The notes: generated by a model from the letters alone, not told the origin. 64,000 nt of DNA from Chondrilla cf. caribensis (GCA_964020155.1 OZ026549.1:4373719-4437718), one strand, 5' to 3'; positions 12,001-20,865 are shown, numbered from the stretch's first letter. Program-made: numbers and translations.

Positions 12001-13088
12001 CTGGTCAAGGTCAGGTTGATGGATGGAGGATGTACAGTTGCCTGCTCCACCTCAACTGTTACGTTGACTTCACTGGACTGCGACGGTTGACCTTCGTCTT
12101 GGGCAACAACCGTGAGATTGAACTGAGTATTACTCAAAGATTGCATGTCATTGCTCACAAGTATGTCTCCATTGAAGGGGTTGGTGGTGAAATAAGGCTG
12201 CGGGGTTTTGAAATGGTATCGGACTTGTCCGTTCAAACCACTGTCCGCATCAGAAGCTCCAACTGTGGTGACAACATAACCGATAGATATGTTGTTGTAG
12301 ATAGTACGTGCTGTTGGTACAGTAACAAAAACAGGTGGGTTATCGTTAACATCCACCACAATCACAGTCACATTTGTTGTAGCTCGAATGCTGCTATACA
12401 CAGAGTGAATTGCTTCAACCGTCAATTCATGTGTGTTCATCAAGTCTGCATTCAAGATTTGATTTGTTTTCAGAATGGGAATTGAAACACAGCCTCGGGT
12501 TTCTGTGACAATGCTGAACTTGTCATTTGGTGGTGAAATCCGGTATTCGAAAGGAGACAAAGGATCTTCTTTGGGGCTAGAGGCTACGAGCCCTGCCAGT
12601 CCGCTGACAAGGACACCACTACTTCCCTCCGCTACTGATGCTCTCCAGGTTTGACGTGGAAAGGATACCTCTTGGACATCAGGCAGGATGTTGAACGCAA
12701 CCAATTCTGCCTTCAATACAGATTCCATCTCGTATTCGACTATACATTCGTAGGAATGGACAGCTACCAGGTTTTCTGTGGTTATGCAACGGGGAGAACC
12801 CTGTAATATCACTGGTGGGATTGACCCTAGGGCAACAATGTTTCCAGAATTAACTGATAACAAGTCACTTGGACATGTCCGAGGAGAGAGTTGTGCAGAC
12901 GAAATATAGTTGATCTCATGATTCCTCCCCCCTAGGGTGTTTACTAGGTTAACAAGGACAGCACCTGTTGAAAAGTTTGTTGAGAGCATGTTGAGTGAGA
13001 CCAAAGAGGAGGCATCTGGTACAATACACACCACGATGAAGCTGGAGATGTACAACTTTCCCAAAATATTCAATTGATTTATTGCCAT
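3..13088 (-). CDS. Giant cadherin, N-terminal 4,362 codons in one exon (3' end outside window)
   Basis: Encodes a very large cell-surface cadherin, expected to mediate calcium-dependent adhesion. Seen: the frame opens at an ATG at 13086-13088 with a hydrophobic signal peptide (LYISSFIVVCIVPDASS) and has no stop down to the left edge. Extracellular cadherin repeats follow at about 310-bp (about 103-residue) spacing. Most carry a linker of the DxNDN type, for example near positions 366, 687, 1962, 3238, 5398, 6632, 8512, 8838 and 12335, and acidic DRE and DxD calcium-ligand motifs. I count about 38-40 repeats; the first two after the signal peptide are divergent. The last 130 residues (3-380) look like the membrane-proximal region of non-chordate classical or FAT-like cadherins. 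EGF/LamG, membrane and cytoplasmic parts must lie beyond the window. The absence of introns over 13 kb is striking beside the intron-rich neighbours. Exact subfamily is uncertain. Confidence 0.94.
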   Translation of the reverse strand, partial: MAINQLNILGKLYISSFIVVCIVPDASSLVSLNMLSTNFSTGAVLVNLVNTLGGRNHEINYISSAQLSPRTCPSDLLSVNSGNIVALGSIPPVILQGSPRCITTENLVAVHSYECIVEYEMESVLKAELVAFNILPDVQEVSFPRQTWRASVAEGSSGVLVSGLAGLVASSPKEDPLSPFEYRISPPNDKFSIVTETRGCVSIPILKTNQILNADLMNTHELTVEAIHSVYSSIRATTNVTVIVVDVNDNPPVFVTVPTARTIYNNISIGYVVTTVGASDADSGLNGQVRYHFKTPQPYFTTNPFNGDILVSNDMQSLSNTQFNLTVVAQDEGQPSQSSEVNVTVEVEQATVHPPSINLTLTSVSIAEHSVTGRVVTVFTVTTQTTDAPTVSLVGYAAQLFTLSLSSTTVRSHVYELRVGADLDREMYTYGIRVIVDVKDGQNPTIGNSADLLVNLDDIDDNPPTFDQSVYYVTIHEGVPESVDILSPVVTDRDIGENADIRFSLLDSSSYFKVNRNTSAIQTARSIPRGTIGTFTVTLTALGQGTMKHNTSVSVHIDIVGYNFNQPTFQNPPPPTSTPLRTFQPQATVTVSEMAASDDVIYTFSATDPDSGCGGRVTYSIVHSSPPVVDIDRFTGQLFPKFDGSLDYEQFGFVYVTVRASDNGIPALLYSDSQLQINITSANDLAPVLDDIQCPCFLQEGANVRQFCNLNLSVIDGDVGENTRITFSIVGGNERGHFTIDSATGNVTTADLAVLDREVIDSYTLLISASDGLHSSNNVTLNIIVLDIDDTTVSYRSTSRSLTVPSNSKIGSIVASLAVDSNDIGFNGLVTYTTSGNFPSVFDVDPNTGSMVVVQSLPTTTVLYNFDVHAQDRRSSTTLEMSVRVTISSPSLSPPMFSLNKQVRTIPQNLQTGSAILTISATLDSAIASDHTIAYSSEELPSVFTLHSASGVLSLAQALDVFPSVYTFTVNASISGNTDYTAQQTIEVTVYPPSTASGSATLTQPQDSHVCHYSGTVGELSNDRASVIQLDPTRNGQSLSYSLELSLHSSAFVVNGNNLDVNSGFAELFDLERRDAVYLTLVAYQGSSLFFRCAVTVGISDANNHPPVFPQTQYSVEMYSNSPVNSFVMKMQAVDRDSGANAVTRYSLQTASSVFQIDPNTGILKLSQLLSSQSTNMFTLRIVATDNGDSLLTSTATVTVTVLALSNTAPRVSSLPPQSVSEGITIGHTVASLPSGSSVDPDVGSHGTLKYCILGGNVGGYFKVASNGDVQVDRKLDYEGPRSSFSLQILIYDVSPNPQYAATSLTVNVLNVNERPTFHSSRYKAAVSEDAPSLAHVVTVEASDVDQNDQVMYSITAGNTNSHFTVNTQTGDIYISPSTTLDREEVSEYVLTVVARDSGALTATATVTISVIDVNDNPPEFENPINIARLDESTEVGSIVYTVSAADHDVGVHGDVGYRVASGNDRGLFSLDWESGRLKLLKDLDYEEEDTMPMLMIVALDRYNTNMSSSLQFSSLIIQLLDVNDNPPLFSKSVYFASVAESVPVESEVMQVEAVDGDKTSNSVTYSLLGENSGDFSITSTGVVKNAVSLDRERLSKYNLLVTAQDAGNPRWTSTAAVQIVVEDENDNPPVLESSYTLEIPENYPLNIPFYFIRADDDDSGDNADCTYTITSGDQDVWGVHSHFGFLYLKRELDYETAHSHSFAIRARNTLPPGNDDQATVTIRVLDVDENSRPPRFLSNTPLVVSVAADSGVGTVVTNLTAVDPNFGRDGTVLYSILGGSGVKYFNIDRESGILTVSSQLPIPPLLASTLHIEAEDNSTTPHSSNVHILVSISPSSLPLQFTSPLYKYSVTEGSPSGTYVGFVSIAGDSRDNVTYAVVDGNTDDTFALNSTSGVLTVAGNVRRVSNELYQLEVSASNSHFSSHSLVSISVLDLNDHRPIFEPSTRYSVDILNNYYEVRPTVPVFRILARDLDEPLVNGRITYRASSGTNGMFAVASSGDLSVVSSLSSTTTGPHSVTITATDSGEGNLATTGTVEVTVVSPSGSSASPEFSSEIESVHVSEDASIGDEVVYTTTATDSDSTNLMFRILDSSSPSTTSLQHFALHPNTATLYVGGHLDRETVQEYTLQIEVWDGYNSDTFQLTITVSDVNDNPPRFLLSQYTFTVSEVTSSSICCITVSDDDEGSNGNVTMTIVDSTGEGVFNLSPDGHIQLRRMLNRETVSEHSLTIVGRDSGSPSLISYTAVKVTVSDFNDNEPQFPKDSYKVTVNESTPIGTSIVTLSAFDPDSEQNGQVSYSLQPLSSVFSIDTTTGVLSLSSQLVFSDQQVHRLTAVASDGGSTVKSSSVTISVQVLTNFTSPPRITSPGGVTIMENLPSNTYVTSVSADNPVPVYYTLTDVSSSFWIDSSSGVVRTSTQLDRESTPTHTLTATVHHATGFGATDTVTFTVSVSDENDNAPRPVITGGQIELSISESFTPSTSTAFTVQLIDADEDGNNNEVDRVAILDPVASQHLQINTFGRGTLLRRLDVERGFNYRDFLIAVSDDGTESQMETYHVHLEVVEANDESPVFSPPQYSAVLWTPAKLDTTVLHVSATDKDGDDGGVVRYSLTGGNGTTSFDIDATSGEITLGNPFNLQPYYRLQVTASDEGVPTLSSTADVYISVKECPILNFRFDPSDYTLTVPENTREDAVILSPNFIHTGYPIEAIQFSLIADESGLFGVDATSGNVTLVAPLDREKSEEHGLTVQAVHRSDSSLIADLSLQVIVEDVNDNPPFFINAPYEMYISNNASTGDPVVRVSANDPDLREGGRIAYRIISGGLGYFSLDEVTGELTVRTPLSNLQTGRIISVTVEARDHGVPVALANTTVVSIFIVDSQAPVFVNSLYRANVSELATVGTLVTTVSATVRSSSGFPTYTIESGDDQVQFTIDFYNGEVSVQRALDYELKSVYKLRLKVSDPTLDTTSFSRANLTISILDENDQRPVFTSSIYSEVLPEDSALGSMVTTVTANDRDSENSPNSQIMYDFPDDFAFREIFSVASSSGVVTVIGAMDYETTPLYEIPVLAIDGGSPSLTGTTTIRLSVTNVNDNAPQFSLPLFELSVQETAHNGSIVGSVSASDLDNDVVSYVISGGNEDGLFTIDPQAGEIRLRLTQSRLTRPVYNLTVSANDGVYSGNTTVRITVVDINDNAPVFTSQVYHGNVSENHISSVSVLQVSATDADRGGATLTYDLNDNVPFEIDASTGWITKRYGAIDREETPDFEFYVFVRDDVFTSSAVVRVRVLDVNDNNPSLDSQTTIQVREDLEISSIVTTLSSTDPDEGDNSTVTYRIGTIHSPSNVNRNSLPFYFRSESTGELVLRSQLNYETTQEFSFDLIVSDRGSPRRNTTVTYTIEVLDTNDSPPVFQQSSYSFSAIEPSNDDLPVGQVTASVPDGSLILYRLLSSTAQFSIHSRTGEITLRDRLDRETKAEYEFVVEATNVAGIVILRALAPVSVTVLDVNDNNPSFVDVVFLGQVLENQDPGTQIVRTSTSLGPNTIETEDPDAEENGTVSYEVVERDVPFIVDSSGRILTTIRLNREGANPRYTFDVRAIDQGAASLTSTNSLLVIVDVTDVNDNSPVFNATEYRAEVDEDAESNHVLITVFANDSDSGNNARITFSLHGSSDFTINSQTGAVSVASSLDHERHPVYNLTVDGYDGANRASVSLYITVLDVNDEPPVFNSSQYTATVEENSDISTSLLTVYATDVDVVGSITYSLLSGPSRDNFTINSTSGELFLVQNPDYEAGQQLDVQVVASDGVHETLASVTIHITDRNDVHPSFTSVSFSAGVYENRDPGTNVVRVSARDSDSGLGGLLQYEILSGNVGSTLGVNSSNLPFSIAAQSGLILTTAKLDREQVDTYTLYIEARDLGDPSLSSTTQVVVTVLDTNDHSPVFERAVYDTSVSESIDQNALLLTVHANDGDSGSNAELFYELESGDNAVLFAMDSQSGRITVNGKLDFETQSSFNLTVVAHDGGLVSMSGSAVVLIEILDENDNRPIFQQKNYLKIVREDFSVGSMIEQVEAHDRDIDIIAARVIYAIAEEDALPQFVIDPDTGVITVEAPLDYELQEEYQFRVLAFNEGSELRDTATVTVTLRDVNDEDPVFNPPNVVYTVSENVGSPVLLGILSATDPDSVTDPNDITFRLQVSAYSNRFSLDRDGFLQTQVTFDREEKEKYRLVITADDGGTPPQTGTTTVTVVIGDVNDNDPKPAHADIFIYLLPGHYPSVVVGQVNANDPDILNNHVYSLLDDPSSEMGPFLFHSSNGSIRAPDNPPIGTFSFAVNVTENRKWARCTVAITVSEINRNMTYNSITVRMSQTSAKDFLQDKRE
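13002..13088 (-). other. Signal peptide of the giant cadherin
   Basis: The first 28 or so residues contain a basic residue (K11) followed by the hydrophobic run LYISSFIVVCIVP and small residues (DASS) that suit signal peptidase cleavage. This supports the chosen ATG as the true start and places the protein in the secretory pathway. Confidence 0.75.
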
Positions 13089-13098
13089 CTTACATCCT
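13089..13098 (-). other. Probable 3' splice site just upstream of the cadherin ATG
   Basis: On the minus strand the bases before the ATG read TTTTGTGTAG followed by GATGTAAG and ATG. The T-rich stretch ending in AG suggests that the giant exon begins at about 13096 and that a non-coding first exon lies upstream. No promoter could be identified. Confidence 0.45.
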
Positions 13099-13253
13099 AC
13101 ACAAAATAACAAGACAACATATAATATGAATACGTAGGTACGTATGTATCTGAATTGAAACAGTCACAGAATTAAGTGCTTATGTATGTATACAGTACAT
13201 ATACGTATAAAAATCAATAACAGCTAAATCAGTACATGTATATGTACATACAT

Positions 13254-13255
<2 letters not shown>

Positions 13256-13311
<56 letters not shown>

Positions 13312-13331
13312 GTACACACACACGCACACAC

Positions 13332-13362
<31 letters not shown>
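13256..13362. repeat. (CA)n microsatellite
   Basis: Nearly pure CA dinucleotide repeat of about 107 bp, interrupted by CATACGTACA and a few CG changes. It lies about 170 bp upstream of the cadherin start. Confidence 0.95.
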
Positions 13363-13363
<1 letters not shown>

Positions 13364-14294
13364 CTATTGTCCGTAGTATATCAGCCGAATGAACAAACCA
13401 GCCAACCAAGTGTTAATCATCGAATGGTGCGTAAGTATGTACACTTTGTCACACTCTCTCAACTGGAGACAACTAGAATGACAGAAACAATACACAATAC
13501 ACCATAATAGAATACGTAGAGACAAACATACGTAAGGTACAAATTTGTACATACTAAAGATGAGTAATGTTCAACTGAAAGTGAATTTCCATCAAGCTGT
13601 GTTGACCAAAATGAAGTAATTTCGGTCAAGAATCAACCTTGGGGATTCTTCAAGGTTTCAAGGTTAGCTTTGAAGTGTGCTCAAAAACCACGCAAACTAT
13701 AGTACCATGGCATGGCTCTCTTTCAAAATCAATTTCTCACAATAACAGGCCCCAACAGGCACTTCCATGGATTGTGCTATGTACGTATGTTGTGAACATA
13801 ACATGTGTGCACACATGACCAAATACAAAAAGAAACTGCTGCATGTTACAAAATTAGGTTTCAAAAAACACACAATGTTCATCATACATATACGGCCTGC
13901 ACTGTATAAGTACAACAAACTCCCATTAACATACATCAAACAGGAGGACCTCTAAGGACAGCACTCTTACAAATACACTCTCTATAAGGGACTGTCTTGT
14001 AGGCAAAAATGCAGTCCCATACACATGTCCAAACATACGTACGTACATATGTGGCACACATGTACAACACCATTGATATACCAAGCTGCCTAACCCCTCA
14101 CAAATATGTATGCATGTACATATGTATATGGAACAGATTTGTTTGTATGGTGTATGTATATACATACGTATGTATATGGAAATGAAATTTGGTGATGCCA
14201 AAATGGATAGTAGGGCATGATATACCCAAACCATTTGTGGTGTATCAATATGTGTCCCTCTACATATAACGACGGCTATAATAATCACTGTACA

Positions 14295-14448
14295 TACAGT
14301 GGAGTCTCTCTATTAAGGGTAATTTGGGAGCTTAGAAGATCTAAAAACAGAGGTTTCCTCAATTCAGAGGTCATTTCATACTCTACAGTACTACACTGGG
14401 GCAGAGAATGGTGTCCCTACTATAGAGGTTTGTAATAGAGAGGCTGTA
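14295..14448. mobile_element. MITE with TACAGTGG-type terminal inverted repeats
   Basis: Begins TACAGTGGAGTCTCTCTATT and ends with the inverse of TACAGCCTCTCTATTAC. About 154 bp with no coding capacity. CAGTGG-type ends with flanking TA are typical of MITEs related to pogo/Tigger transposons (family knowledge). The same terminal style recurs at 18197, 25735, 26412, 56286, 58583, 60674 and 60893. Confidence 0.6.
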
Positions 14449-14786
14449 TTGCGATCCTACAACTAGGAATGCTTCTTGTATGTGGACAATGCTCCTGGCA
14501 CATCCACATGACATATATAGCAACTGAATACATATGTACGTACGTATGCCAGACAGTGAAAAATGATACATACAATGAAGGCTTCCAAAACTGTGATCTC
14601 ACTGTACATACGTACATCCTGTGTATCCATGCAGCACTGTAATGTACAGGCTAGCGCACACTTTCCATGCTTTGGCATTACTACATGGCTATTGGTAGTA
14701 TCGTGTACGTGTGTATGTATGTGTGTGGAGTGAATTTTCAATAATACATGGAGAGAAATTGGCAGTATTTATTCAACGTATACAGT

Positions 14787-14888
<102 letters not shown>

Positions 14889-15827
14889 TACAAGAATACA
14901 GGTTTTGTACGATGACAACTGCACAGAGACATCGCGGCGAGCGTAAAAAAACGTTGCGAACCAAGACATTACCACACCCTGAAACGTGCTCACACACAGT
15001 TAGGACAGAAGTTAGTACGATACTCAAACACTGGGAACTCTTTCTACCTTTTGTGGCTTCCACTATTAAGAGGCAATTTTGGGCGGGAAGGGGGTAACAT
15101 AATAGGGTCCACTAGCCAGCCGAACGCAGGAACCAAGACAAGAGAATTACCCTCGGTCATGCAATACACAAAGGACTGAGAATTTGGACTGTTTTCGATA
15201 GATACATTGACTCTGAGTCGGTATGTGTTGGTAAAAACGGACGCTCAAACTATTTCAATTCATCCGATCAGAGGAAGGTCTTGTCCACCTACTAGCTATG
15301 TCAAGTGCGCATTTGTAAGACAATTTGTTATCGCTGGCTCACCTTCTTAACTGTTACTCAATATCTTCTCAGAGACGAGTCGCGGGGCGGTCCTTCTTAG
15401 ACAGAGATTCTCGAAATATGTGTGATTTCATCACAATACTCCCATCGCTGGAGGACGTACCGTATCTACGTGTGCAGAATGTAAGGAATTTCTCACCGAC
15501 CGCATTATTCATTTAAAAGGGACGGTTTAGATGACGTCATCGTAGCCTACATAATATTATATATGCGTTATCGCGAGTAAACAGCTTTTGTAAACAAATA
15601 GTTATTCAACTCTGAGGCACTAATACACTTTAAAAAAATCATGCTAATCCGAAATTACAATCCAAATTCAAATCAAAACATCATGTTTGTACGGTGTTGT
15701 AATCTGTTGCTAGTACATAAAGTGACATAAACAAATAGTCACTGACAATACAAAACTCAAAACTACTAAAGATGAGGAAGAAACCTAGGTTCAACAACTA
15801 GCTAGCCTATGTTAGTCCAAAGCCTTC

Positions 15828-18800
15828 TCATTTCTTTGTCTTTACAATGACGTCTGTAATCTTAGCCACCTCTCCTACATTGCTATCGGTAGCGAATAGA
15901 GTGGGCGGTGGATTCTCCAACATTGAAGTGGAAAGCAAGTCCACAGCAGGAAACACAGGAGGCTTGGTGTGCTGAGAGCCTTCTTTGCACAGTGGTATCC
16001 CTTTGCTTGTAGGAGAGTGCTCCTTGCAAGGTGAAGTTGTAGCTAATGGTGTCAAGTCATTCAAAGGTAGGAACAAATCATCAAGAGATGCCCAATTGAC
16101 ATCAGGAGAGATCGTTGTGGGCTCTGTCTGTGGATGTTTCCTACCTTTAACCTCAGGCTGATTCTGAATCACAGATCGGCTCAAATTTTTTGCAACTTTC
16201 AAGATTTCATCCGTTCTGTTTCTAATCTTCGCGATCAAGGACACAGCCAATATCAGACTGACATCATTTTCCAGCGTTGTCTGCAACTTGTCAGTGCCAG
16301 TAGCAGCCATCAGGACCTTGAGCAAGGTGGGGGCTCTCCTCATCAAATCAACAACCATCAAATGCAGGGAGAAGTTGGCAAGACCACTTCCAAGCAGGGA
16401 GCAGTCATTTGAACACAAGTCTGATACCTCACATTCAACAATCTACACATGAATAATAATGATATATAGTTTGGCATTCACACTGACTCAATCACTTACA
16501 ATTATTACAGAAAAATATCATGTCAACATATAAACTCTACGTGCATCTGACATACACATTGGTGCAGTAAGGCTTCTAGATCACATGTTAATCAATTCTT
16601 TCAGGTTGCCTTCATGCTCAATTTGATTTAATTGACATTCCAATCGACAAATTAACACTGACAGTCTGTGTGAGTCCTGGATATTATATAGTCCATTGTA
16701 ACCAATTATTAGCAAACAAGGCACTAATCAAGATGTTGTAGACACCTGATGTTCACAAGTCATACATATGATTAAAAACTACAACATTACATAGAGTTAC
16801 AGCCATTGCAGACAACATTATCAGAGAGTTTAACCTTTGAAAGCTGAATCAGATTCAGAAAATCCATGTCCTTCTGACTCGAACCATCGGATTCCATCAC
16901 TGTTATCTGCATGATCCAATTACGCATACAAACGATACATTACATACCATATAATATTCATTCACAGATATAATAATATAATAATATACATATTAATATA
17001 CACATAGTCTCATTAGTAGTTGAAAAAGGTAGTTACTCACAGGCGGCACCTCTGAATATAAGATGGCTTGTTGAGCTTCTGGTTGAGATCTTCTCTGCTC
17101 AACCCTATGCCCGAGGCCAAGGGTGTTGGGACCCTGTTGTGTAAACTGGCTGGTCGGGATCAGAGGTGGTGGTGGTGGTGGAAAACTCACTGTTGTAGTG
17201 CCACAAAGATTGCAACATGGTTTGTCTTTGGGTGATTGGTGGCTGCTTTGCACTCCATGTGGTGGCCAATCAAAGAAGGAACTTTGCAATGACCATCTGC
17301 TTGCTGGATGGGAGTACGTCTCGTGTGCTTTGTTACATCCACACTGAAACTTGTTTCTATCTGCAGTTCCCTGCGCAGTCTGGAAAGAGAGGGGAGTTGA
17401 TCTCCCCTGAGGTGCAAGCACATACACTGCTGCTGGACCAGGCGTAGTAGCACTTTGAAAATCAGCACACGACACCTTACTGAGAGGTGCTCCAGAACCA
17501 ACGTCAGCACTTCTCTTTGAATCTACGTACATGAGATTGACACACTAGTGAACGCATGGAGGCATAGATAAACTTTTATATTAGGTATGTCTTGTACATG
17601 CAATGTGCTACATGCAGTTCATATAGTCCCATGCAGTGAAGCCTCAATGTGCAGAGTACCCAACTATAGTCAGTGACAATCTTTAAGAATATTAACGGTT
17701 TACTGTATCAGATTCTGTAATCACATTAATTTTAATATACAGTTACTGTTTTTGTCAATCTAGGTATTAATTCTAAATTATAATAATAGTAAGTTTCATA
17801 ATAATTGTTAAAGTATTAGGCATACACTGATTTATACTATATATCGGAAAATATTGCAATTACTATAACCAATTTAAAAGTGGAAAGTGATACATGTATA
17901 CGAGTAAAACAACAATGAATCCATTTGATGTATATGCACTAAATACATTGTGGGGTAAACTAGGCAATTTAGAATCGGCGTCTTACATTAAGTTTAGACA
18001 CAGTTAATCTTAGCTTTGGACAAGTGTTTGATATTGAATCATGCACCATCTATGGAGATTATGTGTACAATGGCATGAACATGTGTCATGCAAGAGCTGA
18101 GTGCTAGAATACTTGAGGCTATCGATTGCATGCAAGTTATGTGAAAACTTAATACTGTAACATTAAATATTGACGTGCTCTATATATTATTACGTATACA
18201 GTAAACCTCTCAAACTCTAATCCAACACTCAACAGAGAATGAGAATAATGTCGGAGGCAGGTCATTTTGTAGTTAAGTGTCTGTGCTTGGAATTTGGTGT
18301 CGGTTTAAGCAATTGTCGGTTTAGAGAGGTGTCGGATTAATTGGACAGGTTCTACTGTATCGGAATATATAACGTTAATATATTATACAAAAAGGCCATA
18401 TCTATAGACCCTCATATATCGAGATGAGGGTCTATAGATGGCAATTACCTGCTTTCAGAACTTGTTTCTCGATTGCAGCCCTACTCTCAGAGTTCTTCTC
18501 CAGCAGGTTCGGAAAGGCTATCCTGGGAAGTCTGTGGATGAAATCAGCGTGTTGGCGCCCTCTCGCAAGGAGAGTCTGTACCTTTGACACGGATTCTCCA
18601 GCTTTCACTAGGCGAGTCCCGCCTATTCTAAGCGCAGGAAAACACTTTGAACAAATTCGCCCTCTTGGTCCCTCTTTAGCGCCGGAACAGAAGAGATCTC
18701 CTCCAACATAACTCAAGTAATTTGATTCAAGACGAGCCTCTTTCCTCGCCAAAGAAAACGAAGACTTCCCTCCAGAAGCCGTGTTTACGTATTTTCCACA

Positions 18801-18860
18801 AACAGCGCATAATTCCCGTTTACCTTTGCTCGAAGATACATTTCTCTTTGAACCGGCCAT
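15828..18860 (-). CDS. Unrecognised 526-residue protein with ZAD-like Cys module (4 exons)
   Basis: Gene model by splice signals and phase: exons 18449-18860, 17041-17522, 16835-16906 and 15828-16442. Phases 1, 0 and 0 join without a frameshift. Residues 1-137 are basic and contain CAVC (18-21), FC (58) and ICSKC (69-73) followed by a helical segment. This layout resembles the ZAD zinc-finger-associated domain, so the module may bind zinc and dimerise (inference). Exon 2 has a second Cys/His cluster (QCGC, CCNLC) next to a PPPPPP stretch and is rich in Ser, Gln and Pro. The C-terminal 204 residues start with Cys residues and a helical, leucine-rich part and end in low-complexity sequence (VIVKTKK). 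No enzyme motif, membrane segment or signal peptide was seen. Nuclear location is plausible. I do not know a named homologue. Confidence 0.75.
18197..18359. mobile_element. MITE in intron 1 of the 526-residue gene
   Basis: Ends are inverted copies: TACAGTAAACCTCTCAAAC at the left, and the inverse of TACAGTAGAACCTGTCCAAT at the right. About 163 bp with no coding capacity. The repeated motif TCGGTTTA lies inside. Same terminal style as the pogo-like MITEs elsewhere in the window. Confidence 0.65.
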
Positions 18861-19449
18861 TATCTTCTTGTATTATAATGTAGGACAATATTCCCGCTGT
18901 AACAGGAACGAGTATTATAATGATCACGTGCATGGCCATAGGCATGAACTGTACTGTAAGTATCATACGTGGATGCATGGTGGCGGATGATTGGCATAAT
19001 AATTATTGGTCTGCATGGGGCAGGCATGCATAATAAATACATGATGCATGCATAGAGTATGTATAATATTGCTATTATATATATGGACGTACATATTATA
19101 TACTCGTGTTAATATAATACTAATATATACATTAGTATTATATTATTATTATTATCAGTATTATTATATATATTTGATTGATTTTAATACAATTATATAA
19201 CCTATAAACTCCCTTATATCCATGTATATACACACAGAACTATATTAATAAGATACAGTAGTTGATTAATTTACATTTATGTACCATGCACTATTCTTAT
19301 ATTATTGAAATACTTTGTGTAATCATAAATTATTATATATTCAAGGATATCACGGACATCAAGCAGTTCTAACCACTCTAAGATAAGTTATACAATTCCT
19401 GTAAATACATTTCAAAGTATATCATGATATAAATAGATGAATTCTTCTG
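18861..19449. other. AT-rich intergenic spacer
   Basis: About 590 bp between the start of the 526-residue gene and the stop of the synthetase, both on the minus strand. It is very AT-rich with many TATA/ATTATT runs. It should hold the promoter of the former and the 3' UTR of the latter. I could not pick a specific TATA box or polyadenylation signal. Confidence 0.5.
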
Positions 19450-20273
19450 TTAACGGAACCCTCCATCTTTTAGTTTCTTTTCGATTTCTTCAACCATCTT
19501 CTCCATGGGAACAAGGACCTATACCAATATTAAAGTTAGGCAAAGGAGTAAATAATACAAACTAAATACATGATACTGTACAAGTTTTACCACACTAGTA
19601 GTGTGTGCTGTGTAACTGCACTAAGTGTAGGGAATCATCCAAACGAGAGTGCAGCCTGAAGCTAATCTATTCCTATAGACCATGACTGTAAGGGATTTTT
19701 TGTCACCGATCAGTCCCTACGTGCAATCCATGTAACAGTTGGTAAGTTAGTGGTGTCCGTACATGAAGGTGTAGTTGTGGTTGACATTGACATTGCATTC
19801 ACTTCACATGCCCACTGATCTTGAGTACCACGACATACGTAGCTATCACATGTACAGTGGAAACCCTTTAAGACAAACACACTTAAGACAAATTGAATTT
19901 CGACACAGATCAGTTTCTGTTCACTATTCATTTTGCTACAGCAGTGTACACATAATAAGCAAATCCCGATAAAGAACATCTGACAACAAGAACTGATTGT
20001 GTAGGTCCTTTACAGTTTGTCTTGATTAATTAGCTTATAATTTTATCGTACAGTAATAAACTGCAAACCTGATGAGGTCAGTGAGAACCTTAATTCCCAC
20101 AATCCTTCACATAAGGTTTCCCTCCACAAAGAAACACACTATCCCATCATGAACTGGTACAATGACGTATCCCAGTGTGCAGCATGCATATATACCACTG
20201 AAATAGGCATCCTTCCCCATTACCCGCCAGAGAGGCGGGACGAAGCGCAATCCAAAGACCTCACTAAACCATT

Positions 20274-20319
<46 letters not shown>

Positions 20320-20728
20320 ATTGGGGGTGACACATTTACGAATAGACCTGATTATGGTTTGCTCTGAAAAGATCCGGGAAACAAAGTAAATCAGAAGCTG
20401 AAGATACTCCCGACATTGTATCAACATAAGTATGCACCTCTGCATATACCCACCTCTTCTTTTGTTTCAGTAACTCGAAGCTTAACACAACCCTTCGATT
20501 TCTCATCCTCTCCAATCACTACTTGTAGTGGGACCAACTCACGCTCACAATATTGGAACTGGGTCAGCAGCCTTGGGTTGGCCTTGTACGGCATTTCAGC
20601 TTTGATTCCCGCATCCCACAACATGGCACACACCTTCATCCTATCGCTCAGGAGCCCTTTCTGTCCAGATGCTACCAAGACTTCAGTCTTGATTGTTCTC
20701 ACCTTATGATTACCCTTCTACAAGTGTG

Positions 20729-20784
<56 letters not shown>

Positions 20785-20812
20785 CATTTGTGTGTGTGTG
20801 TGCGTGTATGTG

Positions 20813-20865
<53 letters not shown>

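Noticed and set aside
10..12485. Many open frames of 60-170 codons on the plus strand opposite the cadherin
   Set aside because: They are antisense shadows of the long minus-strand cadherin frame; their peptides match no family and the minus frame shows clear DxND-type repeats.
13224..13409. Frames rich in VCVCVC or THTHTH at 13.2, 14.8, 20.6, 21.2, 35.6 and 48.7 kb
   Set aside because: They are translations of CA/GT dinucleotide microsatellites.
20215..20324. A functional small-subunit rRNA gene
   Set aside because: Only about 110 bp is present, with no adjacent 18S body, ITS, 5.8S or 28S sequence.
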